Assembly: GCF_037893185.1 (NCBI RefSeq)
Contig: NZ_CP140772.1
Span: 248,001-312,000 of the forward strand
Source: Chitinophaga sp. 180180018-3
Lineage (GTDB): Bacteria; Bacteroidota; Bacteroidia; Chitinophagales; Chitinophagaceae
DNA: 64,000 nucleotides
Direction: 5' to 3'
Shown one piece after another: positions 7,513 through 16,340 of this stretch. How positions within the stretch are numbered: the stretch's first letter is position 1; each line of letters begins with the position of its first letter. Below the pieces are notes generated by a model, which had not been told where the DNA came from, searched no databases, and saw only the letters and a list, made by a program, of their open reading frames with translations. The position numbers were made by a program, and so were the translations under genes.

Positions 7513-9270
7513 ATGGTGAACAAATTTTTTGGCGTGCTGGTGATCCTGGCGCTGCAACAAAACGTATGGGCACAATCGTCTCCCTCAGGCGATTACCGGG
7601 AAATGCCCGATCCTAAGCCGGTTAACAGCGCTTCCTGGGATGTGGTGAATGATACCAGATTACATGCAGCATTTGGCAACGCAGATACCCGTTATGATAA
7701 AAGAAATGCGCCTGCAATAAATGGCCTGACACCCGATTGGAGTGCGAAGGCGTGGAAAGGAGAGCGGGTTCACACCCAGCTTGTTATTTGGAGCACTGCT
7801 GCGCAACCGGCAATGACCATTGAAGCGTCTTCCCTGGAAGGTGGCAATGGCCGTAAAATTTCTGCCTCGGCGATTACTACCGGTTTTGTAAGATATGTGA
7901 TGACAGATGAGCTGAATAAAGATGGTACAGGTTGTGGTTACCGCAAATCAGTAGATTTCGATTCCTCTCTGGTGGCAGACGGGATTGATATAATCAATAA
8001 AAGAGACCTGGTAGCGCGTACTACCCAGCCTGTTTGGCTGAGTGTACAGGTGCCTGCCGGAACGGCAGCCGGCACCTATAAAGGCAGTGTTAGCGTGAAA
8101 TCCGGTAGTACCACGGTGAGCCTGCCATATGAGATAACAGTGCTTAACCATACGTTGCCGGCTCCGAAAGACTGGCAGTTTCACCTGGATCTCTGGCAGA
8201 GCCCCAATGCAGTTGCCCGTGTATATGGTGTGAAACCCTGGAGTAGTGCACATTTCAAGGCAATGAAACCTTATATGCAGATGTTGGCAGATGCAGGTCA
8301 GAAAGTGATCACCACATCTATTATCTATGATCCCTGGAGTGGGCAAACGGAAGACATTTATGGCAGCATGGTGAAATGGACCAAAAAGAAAAATGGCGGC
8401 TGGGAATATGATTATTCCGTTTTCGATAAGTGGGTGCAGTTTATGATGGATCTGGGTATCAGGAAGGAAATAAACTGCTATAGCATGATTCCCTGGAACC
8501 TGAAGTTCTATTATTATGATGAAGCAGCGGGTAAGGATACTTTTATTGTTGCCAAACCAGGATCTCCCGAATATACTGCGCACTGGCAGCCTATGTTGAA
8601 CGATTTTGTAAAGCATCTGAAAGCTAAAGGCTGGTTCAATATTACTGCTATTGCCATGGATGAGCGTACAATGGAAGATATGCAACAGGCGCTTGCTATT
8701 ATCCGCAAGGCCGACAAGGATTTCAAAGTATCGTTGGCGGGTAGCTATCATGCGCCGTTGAAAGACGAGATCTATGATTATTGTGTCGCATCCAAAGAGG
8801 TGTTTCCTGCAGAAGTGATGAAAGAACGTATCCGCAGGGGATTGCCGACTACTTTTTATACTTATTGTGCAGAAGGATATCCTAATACATTTACTTTTTC
8901 ACCACCGGCTGAAGCTACTTTTATGGGATGGTATGCCGCTAATAAAGGCTACAGTGGCTATTTACGCTGGGCTTACAACAGTTGGGTAGCAGCCCCGTTG
9001 CTCGATTCACGTTTCCGGTCCTGGGCGGCAGGAGACACTTATTTCGTATATCCGGGACCGAGATCCTCTATTCGTTTCGAGCGGCTGCTGGAAGGTGTAC
9101 AGGATTTTGAGAAGATAAGGATATTGAAAGAAGAATTTACGCGAACCAATAACACAGTGGCCTTACAGCAGCTGGAAGCGCTGCTTCGCCCTTTTGAAGT
9201 GAGCCAGCTGAAAATAACTCCGGCCGCTACTATTCTGCAGGCCGCCAAGCAGGGATTGAACGAACTTTGA
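7513..9270 (+). CDS. Secreted GH123-type glycosidase (former DUF4091)
   Basis: The 585-residue protein has an N-terminal signal peptide (cleavage near WAQ, about residue 21). An immunoglobulin-like N-terminal domain (about 60-220) is followed by a TIM-barrel-type catalytic region. The Asp-Glu pair D383-E384 in IAMDERTMED sits where GH123 enzymes place the substrate-assisting Asp and acid Glu, and the C-terminal RFERLLEGVQDFEKIRIL is typical of DUF4091. Known GH123 enzymes are beta-N-acetylgalactosaminidases acting on glycans; substrate here is inferred. It stands alone between terminators with no SusC/D partner next to it. Confidence 0.75.
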   Translation: MVNKFFGVLVILALQQNVWAQSSPSGDYREMPDPKPVNSASWDVVNDTRLHAAFGNADTRYDKRNAPAINGLTPDWSAKAWKGERVHTQLVIWSTAAQPAMTIEASSLEGGNGRKISASAITTGFVRYVMTDELNKDGTGCGYRKSVDFDSSLVADGIDIINKRDLVARTTQPVWLSVQVPAGTAAGTYKGSVSVKSGSTTVSLPYEITVLNHTLPAPKDWQFHLDLWQSPNAVARVYGVKPWSSAHFKAMKPYMQMLADAGQKVITTSIIYDPWSGQTEDIYGSMVKWTKKKNGGWEYDYSVFDKWVQFMMDLGIRKEINCYSMIPWNLKFYYYDEAAGKDTFIVAKPGSPEYTAHWQPMLNDFVKHLKAKGWFNITAIAMDERTMEDMQQALAIIRKADKDFKVSLAGSYHAPLKDEIYDYCVASKEVFPAEVMKERIRRGLPTTFYTYCAEGYPNTFTFSPPAEATFMGWYAANKGYSGYLRWAYNSWVAAPLLDSRFRSWAAGDTYFVYPGPRSSIRFERLLEGVQDFEKIRILKEEFTRTNNTVALQQLEALLRPFEVSQLKITPAATILQAAKQGLNEL

Positions 9271-9290
9271 TCAGTGATGTAGACAGATCA

Positions 9291-9325
9291 AAAAAAATCC
9301 TCCGGGGAACCGGAGGATTTTTTTT
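9291..9325. terminator. Bidirectional terminator between the GH123 gene and ftsZ
   Basis: A 9-bp stem (9297-9305 with 9310-9318) and GGAA loop is flanked by an A-run on the left and a T-run on the right, so it can end the convergent GH123 (plus) and ftsZ (minus) transcripts. Confidence 0.88.
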
Positions 9326-9356
9326 AACACAACTAAAAAACAATCAAATGTGTTCA

Positions 9357-11180
9357 TCAATCGGGCTTTTTCCCATCTAAAAAGGTATTGATCGTATTGA
9401 TTTCAGTATGATTATTCTGTCCCTGATCATTACTTACTGTGTAGTTGGAGTAAAAGTGTTCAGCGGAGCCGGCTCCATTGTCCAGGTTTACATTTCTGCG
9501 CAGATAAGCAGGTACATTTTCCAGCTCAGCGTTGTTATCCATGTTCTTCACATTAAAGCTGATGCTGCGTAATTTAGCCACTCTTTCAGCCTGTTTGCGC
9601 TTTTGCTCTTCAAGGTCTTCGTAAGACTGTTGCATGGGCACTTCAGGTGGAGCAGGTGGTGTATTGAGAGGCGCTTCGTCTTCTTCCTTGTACACCATTT
9701 TCATTTCCGGTGCAGGTGCGTTTCCAGGCTCAACATATATATGAGCGGGTCTGTTCAGATATCCGCCGGCTGCATTGCCCTGCTGTGGCTGAATGACATT
9801 TACATTCGGCTGCTGGGAAGGAACAGATGGAGCTTGTTGCTGCACTGGTTGATGCTGCACATATTGCTGTGGTTGCGGCTGATGATACTGTTGTTGTACC
9901 GGCTGCTGATAGTCGGGCTGCTGTGGCTGTGGCGCAGGAGATACCTGTTGAACATTCAGCACATAGTTCTGACGTGCAGGAGCAATAGGCGCCTGCTGTT
10001 GCGGTGGTGTATAGGCGGTTACCGGTTCAGGATGTGTAACCACCGGTTCCATCAGGCGTGGCGCCATCAGGTCTTGCGGTTCCTGGAACAGCGTACCCTG
10101 TGATTGTGCCTGATTCATTTTTTTCTCATCGCCATCTTTGCCCAGCTGCATCACAATTTTAGGCTCTGCCCGTTGTTCCTCTACAGGAGCTGCCATTTTT
10201 TGCTGTGTAATAGGTTTCTGTTCAAAACCAGTAGCGATAATGGTTACGCCCAGTTGCCTGTCGAGCGACTGATCGTAGCCCACACCGAGGATCACATCGC
10301 AATCCTCACCAGCCTGGCTTTGTACATAAGCCTGGATAATATCCATTTCATCGAGGGTGTGTTCGAATTCACCTTCAGAAGAAGAGATATTGATAAGGAT
10401 CCATTTAGCGCCGTGGATGTCGTTGTCGTTCAGCAGCGGAGAAGTCAGTGCTTCTTCGATAGCTCTCTGGGCACGGTTTTCACCTTCTGCTAACGCAGCA
10501 CCGAGTATGGCTACACCACCGTTACGCATAACGGTGCAAACATCGGCAAAGTCGACGTTGATCTGACCGGTAGAATTGATCACGTCAGTGATACATTTTG
10601 CAGCGGTAGCCAGTACGTTATCAGCTTTTTCGAAAGCGGCCTTGAATTTCAGGTCACCGAATTTCTGACGCAATTTATCGTTAGAGATGATCAGCAGGGT
10701 ATCTACATAGTCTTTCAGCCTTTGTATACCTTCATCTGCCTGCAGCATTCTCTTTTTACCTTCATATGAGAACGGAGTGGTAACAATACCAACGGTCAGA
10801 ATGCCGAGTTCCTTACATATGCGTGCAATGATAGGAGCGCCACCGGTACCGGTACCACCACCCATGCCTGCAGTAATGAAGGCCATTTTGGTATTTACCT
10901 CCAGTATTTTTTTGATTTCCTCAAAGGATTCTTCTGTCGCCTGTTTCCCGATTTCAGGATTTGCACCGGCTCCGAGCCCTTGAGTAAGGTGAGGTCCCAA
11001 CTGGATTTTATTTGGAACTGGGCTATTAGCAATAGCTTGAGCATCGGTATTGCAAATAATGAAATTTACCCCGTCAATGCGCTGGCTATACATATGATTC
11101 ACCGCATTACTTCCACCGCCACCAATACCGATGACTTTGATGATAGAAGATTTTTCCTTAGGAAGATCAAAATGTATCAT
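9357..11180 (-). CDS. ftsZ: Cell division protein FtsZ
   Basis: FtsZ is the tubulin-like GTPase that forms the division ring. The GTP-binding signature GGGTGTGG is at residues 107-114 and the N-terminal GGGGSNAV motif at 20-27; the GTPase core runs to about residue 320. At 607 residues it is much longer than the 380-400 of model FtsZ proteins. The extra length is a linker of about 180 residues rich in Gln and Pro (roughly 340-520), then the tail-peptide-like VPAYLRRNVNL (556-566), which is followed by a further 40 or so residues. It is the last gene of the dcw cluster, 173 nt after ftsA. Confidence 0.97.
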   Translation of the reverse strand: MIHFDLPKEKSSIIKVIGIGGGGSNAVNHMYSQRIDGVNFIICNTDAQAIANSPVPNKIQLGPHLTQGLGAGANPEIGKQATEESFEEIKKILEVNTKMAFITAGMGGGTGTGGAPIIARICKELGILTVGIVTTPFSYEGKKRMLQADEGIQRLKDYVDTLLIISNDKLRQKFGDLKFKAAFEKADNVLATAAKCITDVINSTGQINVDFADVCTVMRNGGVAILGAALAEGENRAQRAIEEALTSPLLNDNDIHGAKWILINISSSEGEFEHTLDEMDIIQAYVQSQAGEDCDVILGVGYDQSLDRQLGVTIIATGFEQKPITQQKMAAPVEEQRAEPKIVMQLGKDGDEKKMNQAQSQGTLFQEPQDLMAPRLMEPVVTHPEPVTAYTPPQQQAPIAPARQNYVLNVQQVSPAPQPQQPDYQQPVQQQYHQPQPQQYVQHQPVQQQAPSVPSQQPNVNVIQPQQGNAAGGYLNRPAHIYVEPGNAPAPEMKMVYKEEDEAPLNTPPAPPEVPMQQSYEDLEEQKRKQAERVAKLRSISFNVKNMDNNAELENVPAYLRRNVNLDNGAGSAEHFYSNYTVSNDQGQNNHTEINTINTFLDGKKPD

Positions 11181-11228
11181 GACTCTATACTTTTATTGGG
11201 TTAGTACGAATAATTAATAATGAACTAT

Positions 11229-11308
11229 TAAGAATTAAGTGCGTGTATTCATTAGTGTTACTATGGTTCATTTGTCCTGTTATTATTAATTATCGTGCTT
11301 AATTCTTA
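11229..11308. repeat. Inverted repeat in the ftsA-ftsZ gap
   Basis: TAAGAATTAAG (11229-11239) and CTTAATTCTTA (11298-11308) form an 11-bp perfect stem, extendable to 15 bp with two G-T pairs, enclosing about 50 AT-rich nt. It sits in the 173-nt non-coding gap, the longest inside the ftsQ-ftsA-ftsZ part of the cluster. It may modulate ftsZ levels or mRNA processing. Confidence 0.5.
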
Positions 11309-11353
11309 TCTATTTAAAACGTTTCTTTTTCGCAACAATTGCGCCATTAACTG

Positions 11354-12763
11354 TTAAAGTTTTGCATCCTCTTCTTCAGTGAACATATCGATGATCTTTG
11401 TCTTCATTTTATCGAGGAAGTTCTTCAGCGATGCGTTCCTTTCTTTTGCCTTACGGTCCTGTATTTCCTGGCTGCTGGGAGTATCCTCCATCCAATCTTC
11501 ATCGGGTGTTGCGGCCGCAGCAGCTTGTGCAGCCTGTTCCTTCGCCAGATAGCTGGTATTTATTTTTACATAGTTTTCCTCCAGTGATTTACGATCATTC
11601 TCATAATCGTTATATCCTTTCAGGATAAGGCCCACGCAGGTAGCATACATAGGTTTGGTCAATTCATCTATGTGGCCGCTTGCGAGGTGTTCGTTGGGGA
11701 AGCCGATGCGGGCGCTTGCGCCTGTTGTGTATTCAGTCAGCTGAATCAGGTGTTTCAGCTGTGAACCACCACCAGTAAGGATGATACCACCATTTAGCAT
11801 TTTATTATCCATGCCGATCTGTTTGAGATGATATACTACAAAATCGAGTATCTCACTCATGCGCGCCTGGATGATATGTGCCAGATTTTTTACGGATATT
11901 TCTTTCGGGCTCTGACCTCTCAGACCAGGTATAGTAATGTAGGCGTTGCTCTTGGCTTCATCGGCCAGTGCATAACCAAACTGTACCTTCATCTGTTCGG
12001 CCTGTGTTTTCAATACACCGAGTCCGTTTTTGATATCGTTGGTGATATTTTCACCACCGTAAGGAATTACTGCAGTATGTTTCAGAATACCTTCGTAAAA
12101 TACGGCCAGGTCAGTGGTACCACCACCGATATCCACGATGGCAACACCAGCTTCAAAGTCCATGTCGCACATGACAGCAGCAGCAGAAGCCAGTGGCTGC
12201 AGTACGAGGTCGCGGATCTTCAGGCCGGATTTTTCCACACTACGGTTAATATTCCGGATTGCGTTTTTATCGCCGGTGATGATATGGAAATTGGCACCCA
12301 CCTTCACACCTGACATCCCGATAGGATAGGTGATGTTCTGGAGGCTGTCAACAATATATTGCTGGGGAATCACATCAATGATCTGGTCGCTCGCGGGAAT
12401 AACTGTTTTGTACTGATCGTTGATCAGCTGATCAATGTCTTTCTGGGATATTTCCGCATCAGTGTCGTTGCGTACAATATCGCCGCGGGTTTGCAAACTT
12501 TTAATATGATGACCTGCTATGCCAACATATACCTCGTTAATTTCCAGGTTAGGGTTGGATGCGTAACAGTTTTCGAGTGCTTGCCTGATAGCTTTGATAG
12601 TCTGATCTATGTTCAGCACCATTCCGTGCTGTACACCAAACGATGTAGCTTTTCCGAATCCCAGGATTTCCAGTTTCCCGTATTCATTCTTCCGTCCTGC
12701 TATGGCAGCAATCTTCGTAGTACCGATGTCAAGTCCTACAATGATGGGAGCTTCCTGATTCAT
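11354..12763 (-). CDS. ftsA: Cell division protein FtsA
   Basis: FtsA is an actin-fold ATPase that anchors FtsZ to the membrane. It shows the N-terminal phosphate-1 motif VGLDIGTTKIA, the phosphate-2 motif IVDIGGGTTDLAV and the adenosine motif GGIILTGGGSQL. The last 22 or so residues (NFLDKMKTKIIDMF and acidic tail) look like the amphipathic membrane-targeting helix. Length is 469 residues. Its ATG overlaps the ftsQ stop in an ATGA (12760-12763), indicating translational coupling. Confidence 0.97.
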   Translation of the reverse strand: MNQEAPIIVGLDIGTTKIAAIAGRKNEYGKLEILGFGKATSFGVQHGMVLNIDQTIKAIRQALENCYASNPNLEINEVYVGIAGHHIKSLQTRGDIVRNDTDAEISQKDIDQLINDQYKTVIPASDQIIDVIPQQYIVDSLQNITYPIGMSGVKVGANFHIITGDKNAIRNINRSVEKSGLKIRDLVLQPLASAAAVMCDMDFEAGVAIVDIGGGTTDLAVFYEGILKHTAVIPYGGENITNDIKNGLGVLKTQAEQMKVQFGYALADEAKSNAYITIPGLRGQSPKEISVKNLAHIIQARMSEILDFVVYHLKQIGMDNKMLNGGIILTGGGSQLKHLIQLTEYTTGASARIGFPNEHLASGHIDELTKPMYATCVGLILKGYNDYENDRKSLEENYVKINTSYLAKEQAAQAAAAATPDEDWMEDTPSSQEIQDRKAKERNASLKNFLDKMKTKIIDMFTEEEDAKL

Positions 12764-13833
12764 GGCGTTTTGTGTTTTTTTGATGTGTTAACAGATTTAT
12801 TCCCTGGCTTATACACTGCTTTGGGTTGTCGTGCCGGCGCAGCTGCATGTTCTTTCTTCACTGGTTTCGGTTTCTGCGCTTTAGGCTTTTCTCTTGTGAC
12901 CGGTTTACTGGCTGCTGGTTTAGCAGGTGCTACTGGTTTGACTGGTTTTACTGTTTCCGCTGTGGCAACATCTTCTTCTGATATTGGTTGTTCATCTGGT
13001 CCGCCCAATTTCAGACTATCTGATTTGATCACCGGTTGCAAAGGTAATACACCGTCTTTACGTGTACACACCACTTCGTTGTCAAATGCAATGTTGATGC
13101 GTGTATAGTTGTTCCAGCCAACTTTATTCAATCCTTCTTTGTAAAAAGCCAGCAGTTTGTTGAATTTTTTCTCTATGTCAGTTCCATCTCCGAAGGCGAT
13201 CACCTGATCTCCCAGTTTGGGGATGAATTCAAATTTGTGATCGCTGGTAATCATCAGCTGTTCTACCTGGGCCATCCAGAAAGAGTTGTCACCAATGTAA
13301 GTACCCATATCCACGATCTGCATGGTTAGCAGGCTGTCCGCTTTCTGCAGCTTTTCTGCATCTGTAGGAAAGCCTGTGAATACCGGCACTCTGGCTGCAT
13401 AACGGTTCGATACCGGGATATGTTCACCTGCAGAATCGAGGTAAAAACTATTACCTGAAAATGTGAACACCCTTGCTACCGGCTCGCGCTGTGCTACTTT
13501 GATGTTCAGCTGGTGGCGGTTATCGATGTAGATCTCCGCATTTTTTACCCAGGGGTCCTGGTTTACCAGCGCTTCCAGTGCTGCTATGTCGATGTCACTG
13601 ATCTTTTTACCTACAGGATTCAGGTTTTTATCTTTTGTAAGCAGGGACTTGATATCTTTTGATTCAATAAAAAAGTTATCATCCTTTCCTTCAAACTTTA
13701 CCTGAATTCCTTTGCATTTAACAGCATCCTTATCCTGAATGGCAGCTACCAGCAATACCACAAAGCCTGTCAGTGCCAGTCCCCAGAGAACTACGGCACC
13801 CAGTCGTTTTAATATGGTAGTAGATTTAGCCAA
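12760..13833 (-). CDS. ftsQ: Cell division protein FtsQ/DivIB
   Basis: The 357-residue single-pass membrane protein of the divisome has one transmembrane helix (about 10-30), then a POTRA-like region and the FtsQ beta domain (PWVKNAEIYIDNRHQLNIKV near 95-115). The FtsQBL complex regulates septal peptidoglycan synthesis. The last 70-75 residues form an extra tail rich in Lys, Pro and Ala (repeated KPV/KPK words) that is predicted to be periplasmic and disordered. Nine nucleotides separate it from murC, and it overlaps ftsA by 4 nt. Confidence 0.9.
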   Translation of the reverse strand: MAKSTTILKRLGAVVLWGLALTGFVVLLVAAIQDKDAVKCKGIQVKFEGKDDNFFIESKDIKSLLTKDKNLNPVGKKISDIDIAALEALVNQDPWVKNAEIYIDNRHQLNIKVAQREPVARVFTFSGNSFYLDSAGEHIPVSNRYAARVPVFTGFPTDAEKLQKADSLLTMQIVDMGTYIGDNSFWMAQVEQLMITSDHKFEFIPKLGDQVIAFGDGTDIEKKFNKLLAFYKEGLNKVGWNNYTRINIAFDNEVVCTRKDGVLPLQPVIKSDSLKLGGPDEQPISEEDVATAETVKPVKPVAPAKPAASKPVTREKPKAQKPKPVKKEHAAAPARQPKAVYKPGNKSVNTSKKHKTP

Positions 13834-13842
13834 TGCTGTTTT

Positions 13843-15195
13843 TTATTTTTTTAGAAGCTGAGCAATCGGTTCTTTTAACTGATCTATATCTCCTGCTCCG
13901 GCGGTAATCAGCAATGGTGTTGTTGTTTTGCTGAGGTAAGCCGTTACTTCATCTTTCGGAATTATTTTTACTGGTACTGTTATTTTTTTTGCGATCATTT
14001 CGCTGCTGACTCCTTCTATAGGCAATTCTCTTGCCGGGTATATGGGGAGCAGCAGTACTTCATCTGCGAGCGACAGGCTTTCGGCGAATCCATCTGCGAG
14101 GTCCCTGGTGCGGGAAAACAAATGGGGCTGAAAGATCACGGTACATTTTTTACCCGGGAACAATGCTTTGGCACTGCTGATCAATGCACGCAATTCTTCC
14201 GGATGATGTGCGTAATCATCGATATATACCTGATCATCTGTCTTTACCACATATTCAAACCTCCGGCGGATTCCTTTAAAACCTGCCATGGCACTGCGGA
14301 TCTTCCCTGCATCTATTCCCAGCTGATGTGCCACGCTAATGGCCGCCACAGCGTTTTCCACATTATGCATACCACCTATGTTCAGTGATATGTTATCGAT
14401 CATCCAGTTCTGTTGCATCACATCAAACTCATATCCACCGTTCACCATGCGGATGTTGGCGGCATGTGCATAAGCTGCGTTGTTCTGCAGGCTATACAAC
14501 AATTTATTGGTGGCATTCAGTTCTGCATTCCGGTGCAGCCCGAACTTAGCAATCAGCGTGCCACCGGGCTTGATGTTATGCGTATATTGAATAAAAGCAT
14601 CTTCCATTACTTCCGGTGTGCCGTAAATATCCAGGTGATCTGCATCCATGGCAGTGAGCACGGCTATATCCGGACTTAATTTCAGAAAAGAGCGGTCGTA
14701 CTCATCTGCTTCGATCACGGCTACCTGCCTGTTGCTGCTCCAGAAATTTTTATCATAGTTCACGCTGATACCGCCGAGGAAGGCATTGCAGCCATAGCCA
14801 CTGTCGGTAAGCAGGTGGGCGATCATGGTAGAAACCGTGGTTTTTCCATGCGTGCCAGCCACTGTAATAGCAAACAGTGAACGGGTAATTTCCTGTAATA
14901 CATCGCTGCGTTTCACCACTTCAAATCCGTGTTCACGGAACCATTGCAGTTCTGTATGTGTTGCCGGTATTGCCGGCGTATATACGACGAGGTTAGCCTG
15001 CTGATCGGCGAGGTTGACATCGTCGGTATAATGGATCTGCATACCTTCGGCCTCCAGCTGCCTGGTGAGCGCTGTTGCGGTACGGTCATAACCGCTTACC
15101 TGCACGTTTTTTTCATTGAAGAAACGTGCGATAGCACTCATGCCGATGCCACCGATACCGATGAAATAAACCCGTTGTATATTATTCAGATCCAT
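13843..15195 (-). CDS. murC: UDP-N-acetylmuramate--L-alanine ligase MurC
   Basis: MurC adds L-Ala to UDP-MurNAc in the cytoplasm. The 450-residue product has the N-terminal nucleotide-binding IGIGGIGMSAIA, the ATP loop GTHGKTT (114-120), and the ligase motifs EADEYDRSFL and DDYAHHPEE. The gene is 15 nt downstream of murG and 9 nt before ftsQ. Confidence 0.97.
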   Translation of the reverse strand: MDLNNIQRVYFIGIGGIGMSAIARFFNEKNVQVSGYDRTATALTRQLEAEGMQIHYTDDVNLADQQANLVVYTPAIPATHTELQWFREHGFEVVKRSDVLQEITRSLFAITVAGTHGKTTVSTMIAHLLTDSGYGCNAFLGGISVNYDKNFWSSNRQVAVIEADEYDRSFLKLSPDIAVLTAMDADHLDIYGTPEVMEDAFIQYTHNIKPGGTLIAKFGLHRNAELNATNKLLYSLQNNAAYAHAANIRMVNGGYEFDVMQQNWMIDNISLNIGGMHNVENAVAAISVAHQLGIDAGKIRSAMAGFKGIRRRFEYVVKTDDQVYIDDYAHHPEELRALISSAKALFPGKKCTVIFQPHLFSRTRDLADGFAESLSLADEVLLLPIYPARELPIEGVSSEMIAKKITVPVKIIPKDEVTAYLSKTTTPLLITAGAGDIDQLKEPIAQLLKK

Positions 15196-15210
15196 ATAAT
15201 TTTTTCGTCG

Positions 15211-16302
15211 CTATATTAATTCCAATACTTGTTTTGCTATGACCATATCTGCATTCGGATTGCCGAGCTTTCCGATATTGCCTTCCAGCTGTTCCATCAG
15301 CGCTTTGTTTTGTAACAGGCTGAACATCGTATTACCTAATTGTGCCTGCACTTCATCATCTTTAATGATCAGCCCCGCTTTCTTATTTACGAGGTTCATG
15401 GCATTGGAAGTTTGGTGATCTTCCGCTGCAAAAGGATAAGGCACAAATATTACCGGTTTTTTCACCACACACAATTCTGCGATAGCCAATGCGCCGGCTC
15501 TTGATAATACTACGTCGGCAGCTTTATAGGCAAAGTCCATCACGTTGATGAAATCGAATACTTTGATATGCGATTCATATGGTGCGGCGGCTGCCCTGGC
15601 TGTTTCGTAGTAAGGCTTACCCGTTTGCCATATCAGCTGTATGTCTTTGTCTGCTATAGATTTCAACAGAGGCTGTAATCCTTCATTGATGGATTTGGCG
15701 CCCAGGCTGCCACCTACGGCAAAAATGGTTTGTTTAAGTTTACTCAGACCGAAATACTGCAGGGCATCTTCCCTGGTTACGGCTGATTGTGAAATATTAC
15801 TCCTCACCGGGTTGCCCGTCATTACCAGTTTATCGGCGGGAAAAAACTTCTCCATACCATCGTAGGCCACACATATTTTCCGGGCTTTTTTGCCCAGCAT
15901 CTTATTCGCTTTCCCTGCAAAGGAGTTCTGTTCCTGGATCAGGGTAGGCGTGCCATTTTTCTGGGCTCTGTTCAGAATGGGGTAGCTGGCAAAACCGCCC
16001 ACACCCACTACCGCATCCGGCTGGAATTCCTGCAGGATGGCTTTGGCCCTGCGCAGGCTTTTCCACATTTTGAACGGCAGCAGGATATTTTTGAAAATAT
16101 TGCTCCGGTTAAAACCTGCTATTTCCAGTCCTTCTATCGGATAGCCTGCCTGAGGAACCTTTTCCATTTCCATCTTACCAACAGCCCCTACAAACAGGAT
16201 GTTGGTATCAGGTTCCAGTTTCTTCAACGCATTTGCAATCGCGATCGCGGGGAATATATGTCCCCCGGTACCACCACCTGCTATGATCACTTTGCGTTGC
16301 AT
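15211..16302 (-). CDS. murG: UDP-GlcNAc transferase MurG (lipid II synthesis)
   Basis: MurG converts lipid I to lipid II at the inner face of the membrane. The 363-residue GT28-family protein starts with the donor-loop signature GGGTGGHIFPA (9-19) and has the C-terminal GALAIAEL and PYPFAAEDHQTSNA UDP-GlcNAc-binding region. It follows ftsW by 38 nt and precedes murC. Confidence 0.96.
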   Translation of the reverse strand: MQRKVIIAGGGTGGHIFPAIAIANALKKLEPDTNILFVGAVGKMEMEKVPQAGYPIEGLEIAGFNRSNIFKNILLPFKMWKSLRRAKAILQEFQPDAVVGVGGFASYPILNRAQKNGTPTLIQEQNSFAGKANKMLGKKARKICVAYDGMEKFFPADKLVMTGNPVRSNISQSAVTREDALQYFGLSKLKQTIFAVGGSLGAKSINEGLQPLLKSIADKDIQLIWQTGKPYYETARAAAAPYESHIKVFDFINVMDFAYKAADVVLSRAGALAIAELCVVKKPVIFVPYPFAAEDHQTSNAMNLVNKKAGLIIKDDEVQAQLGNTMFSLLQNKALMEQLEGNIGKLGNPNADMVIAKQVLELI

Positions 16303-16340
16303 ATATCTTTCAATTACATTTAATGTTCAATAAATACGTA

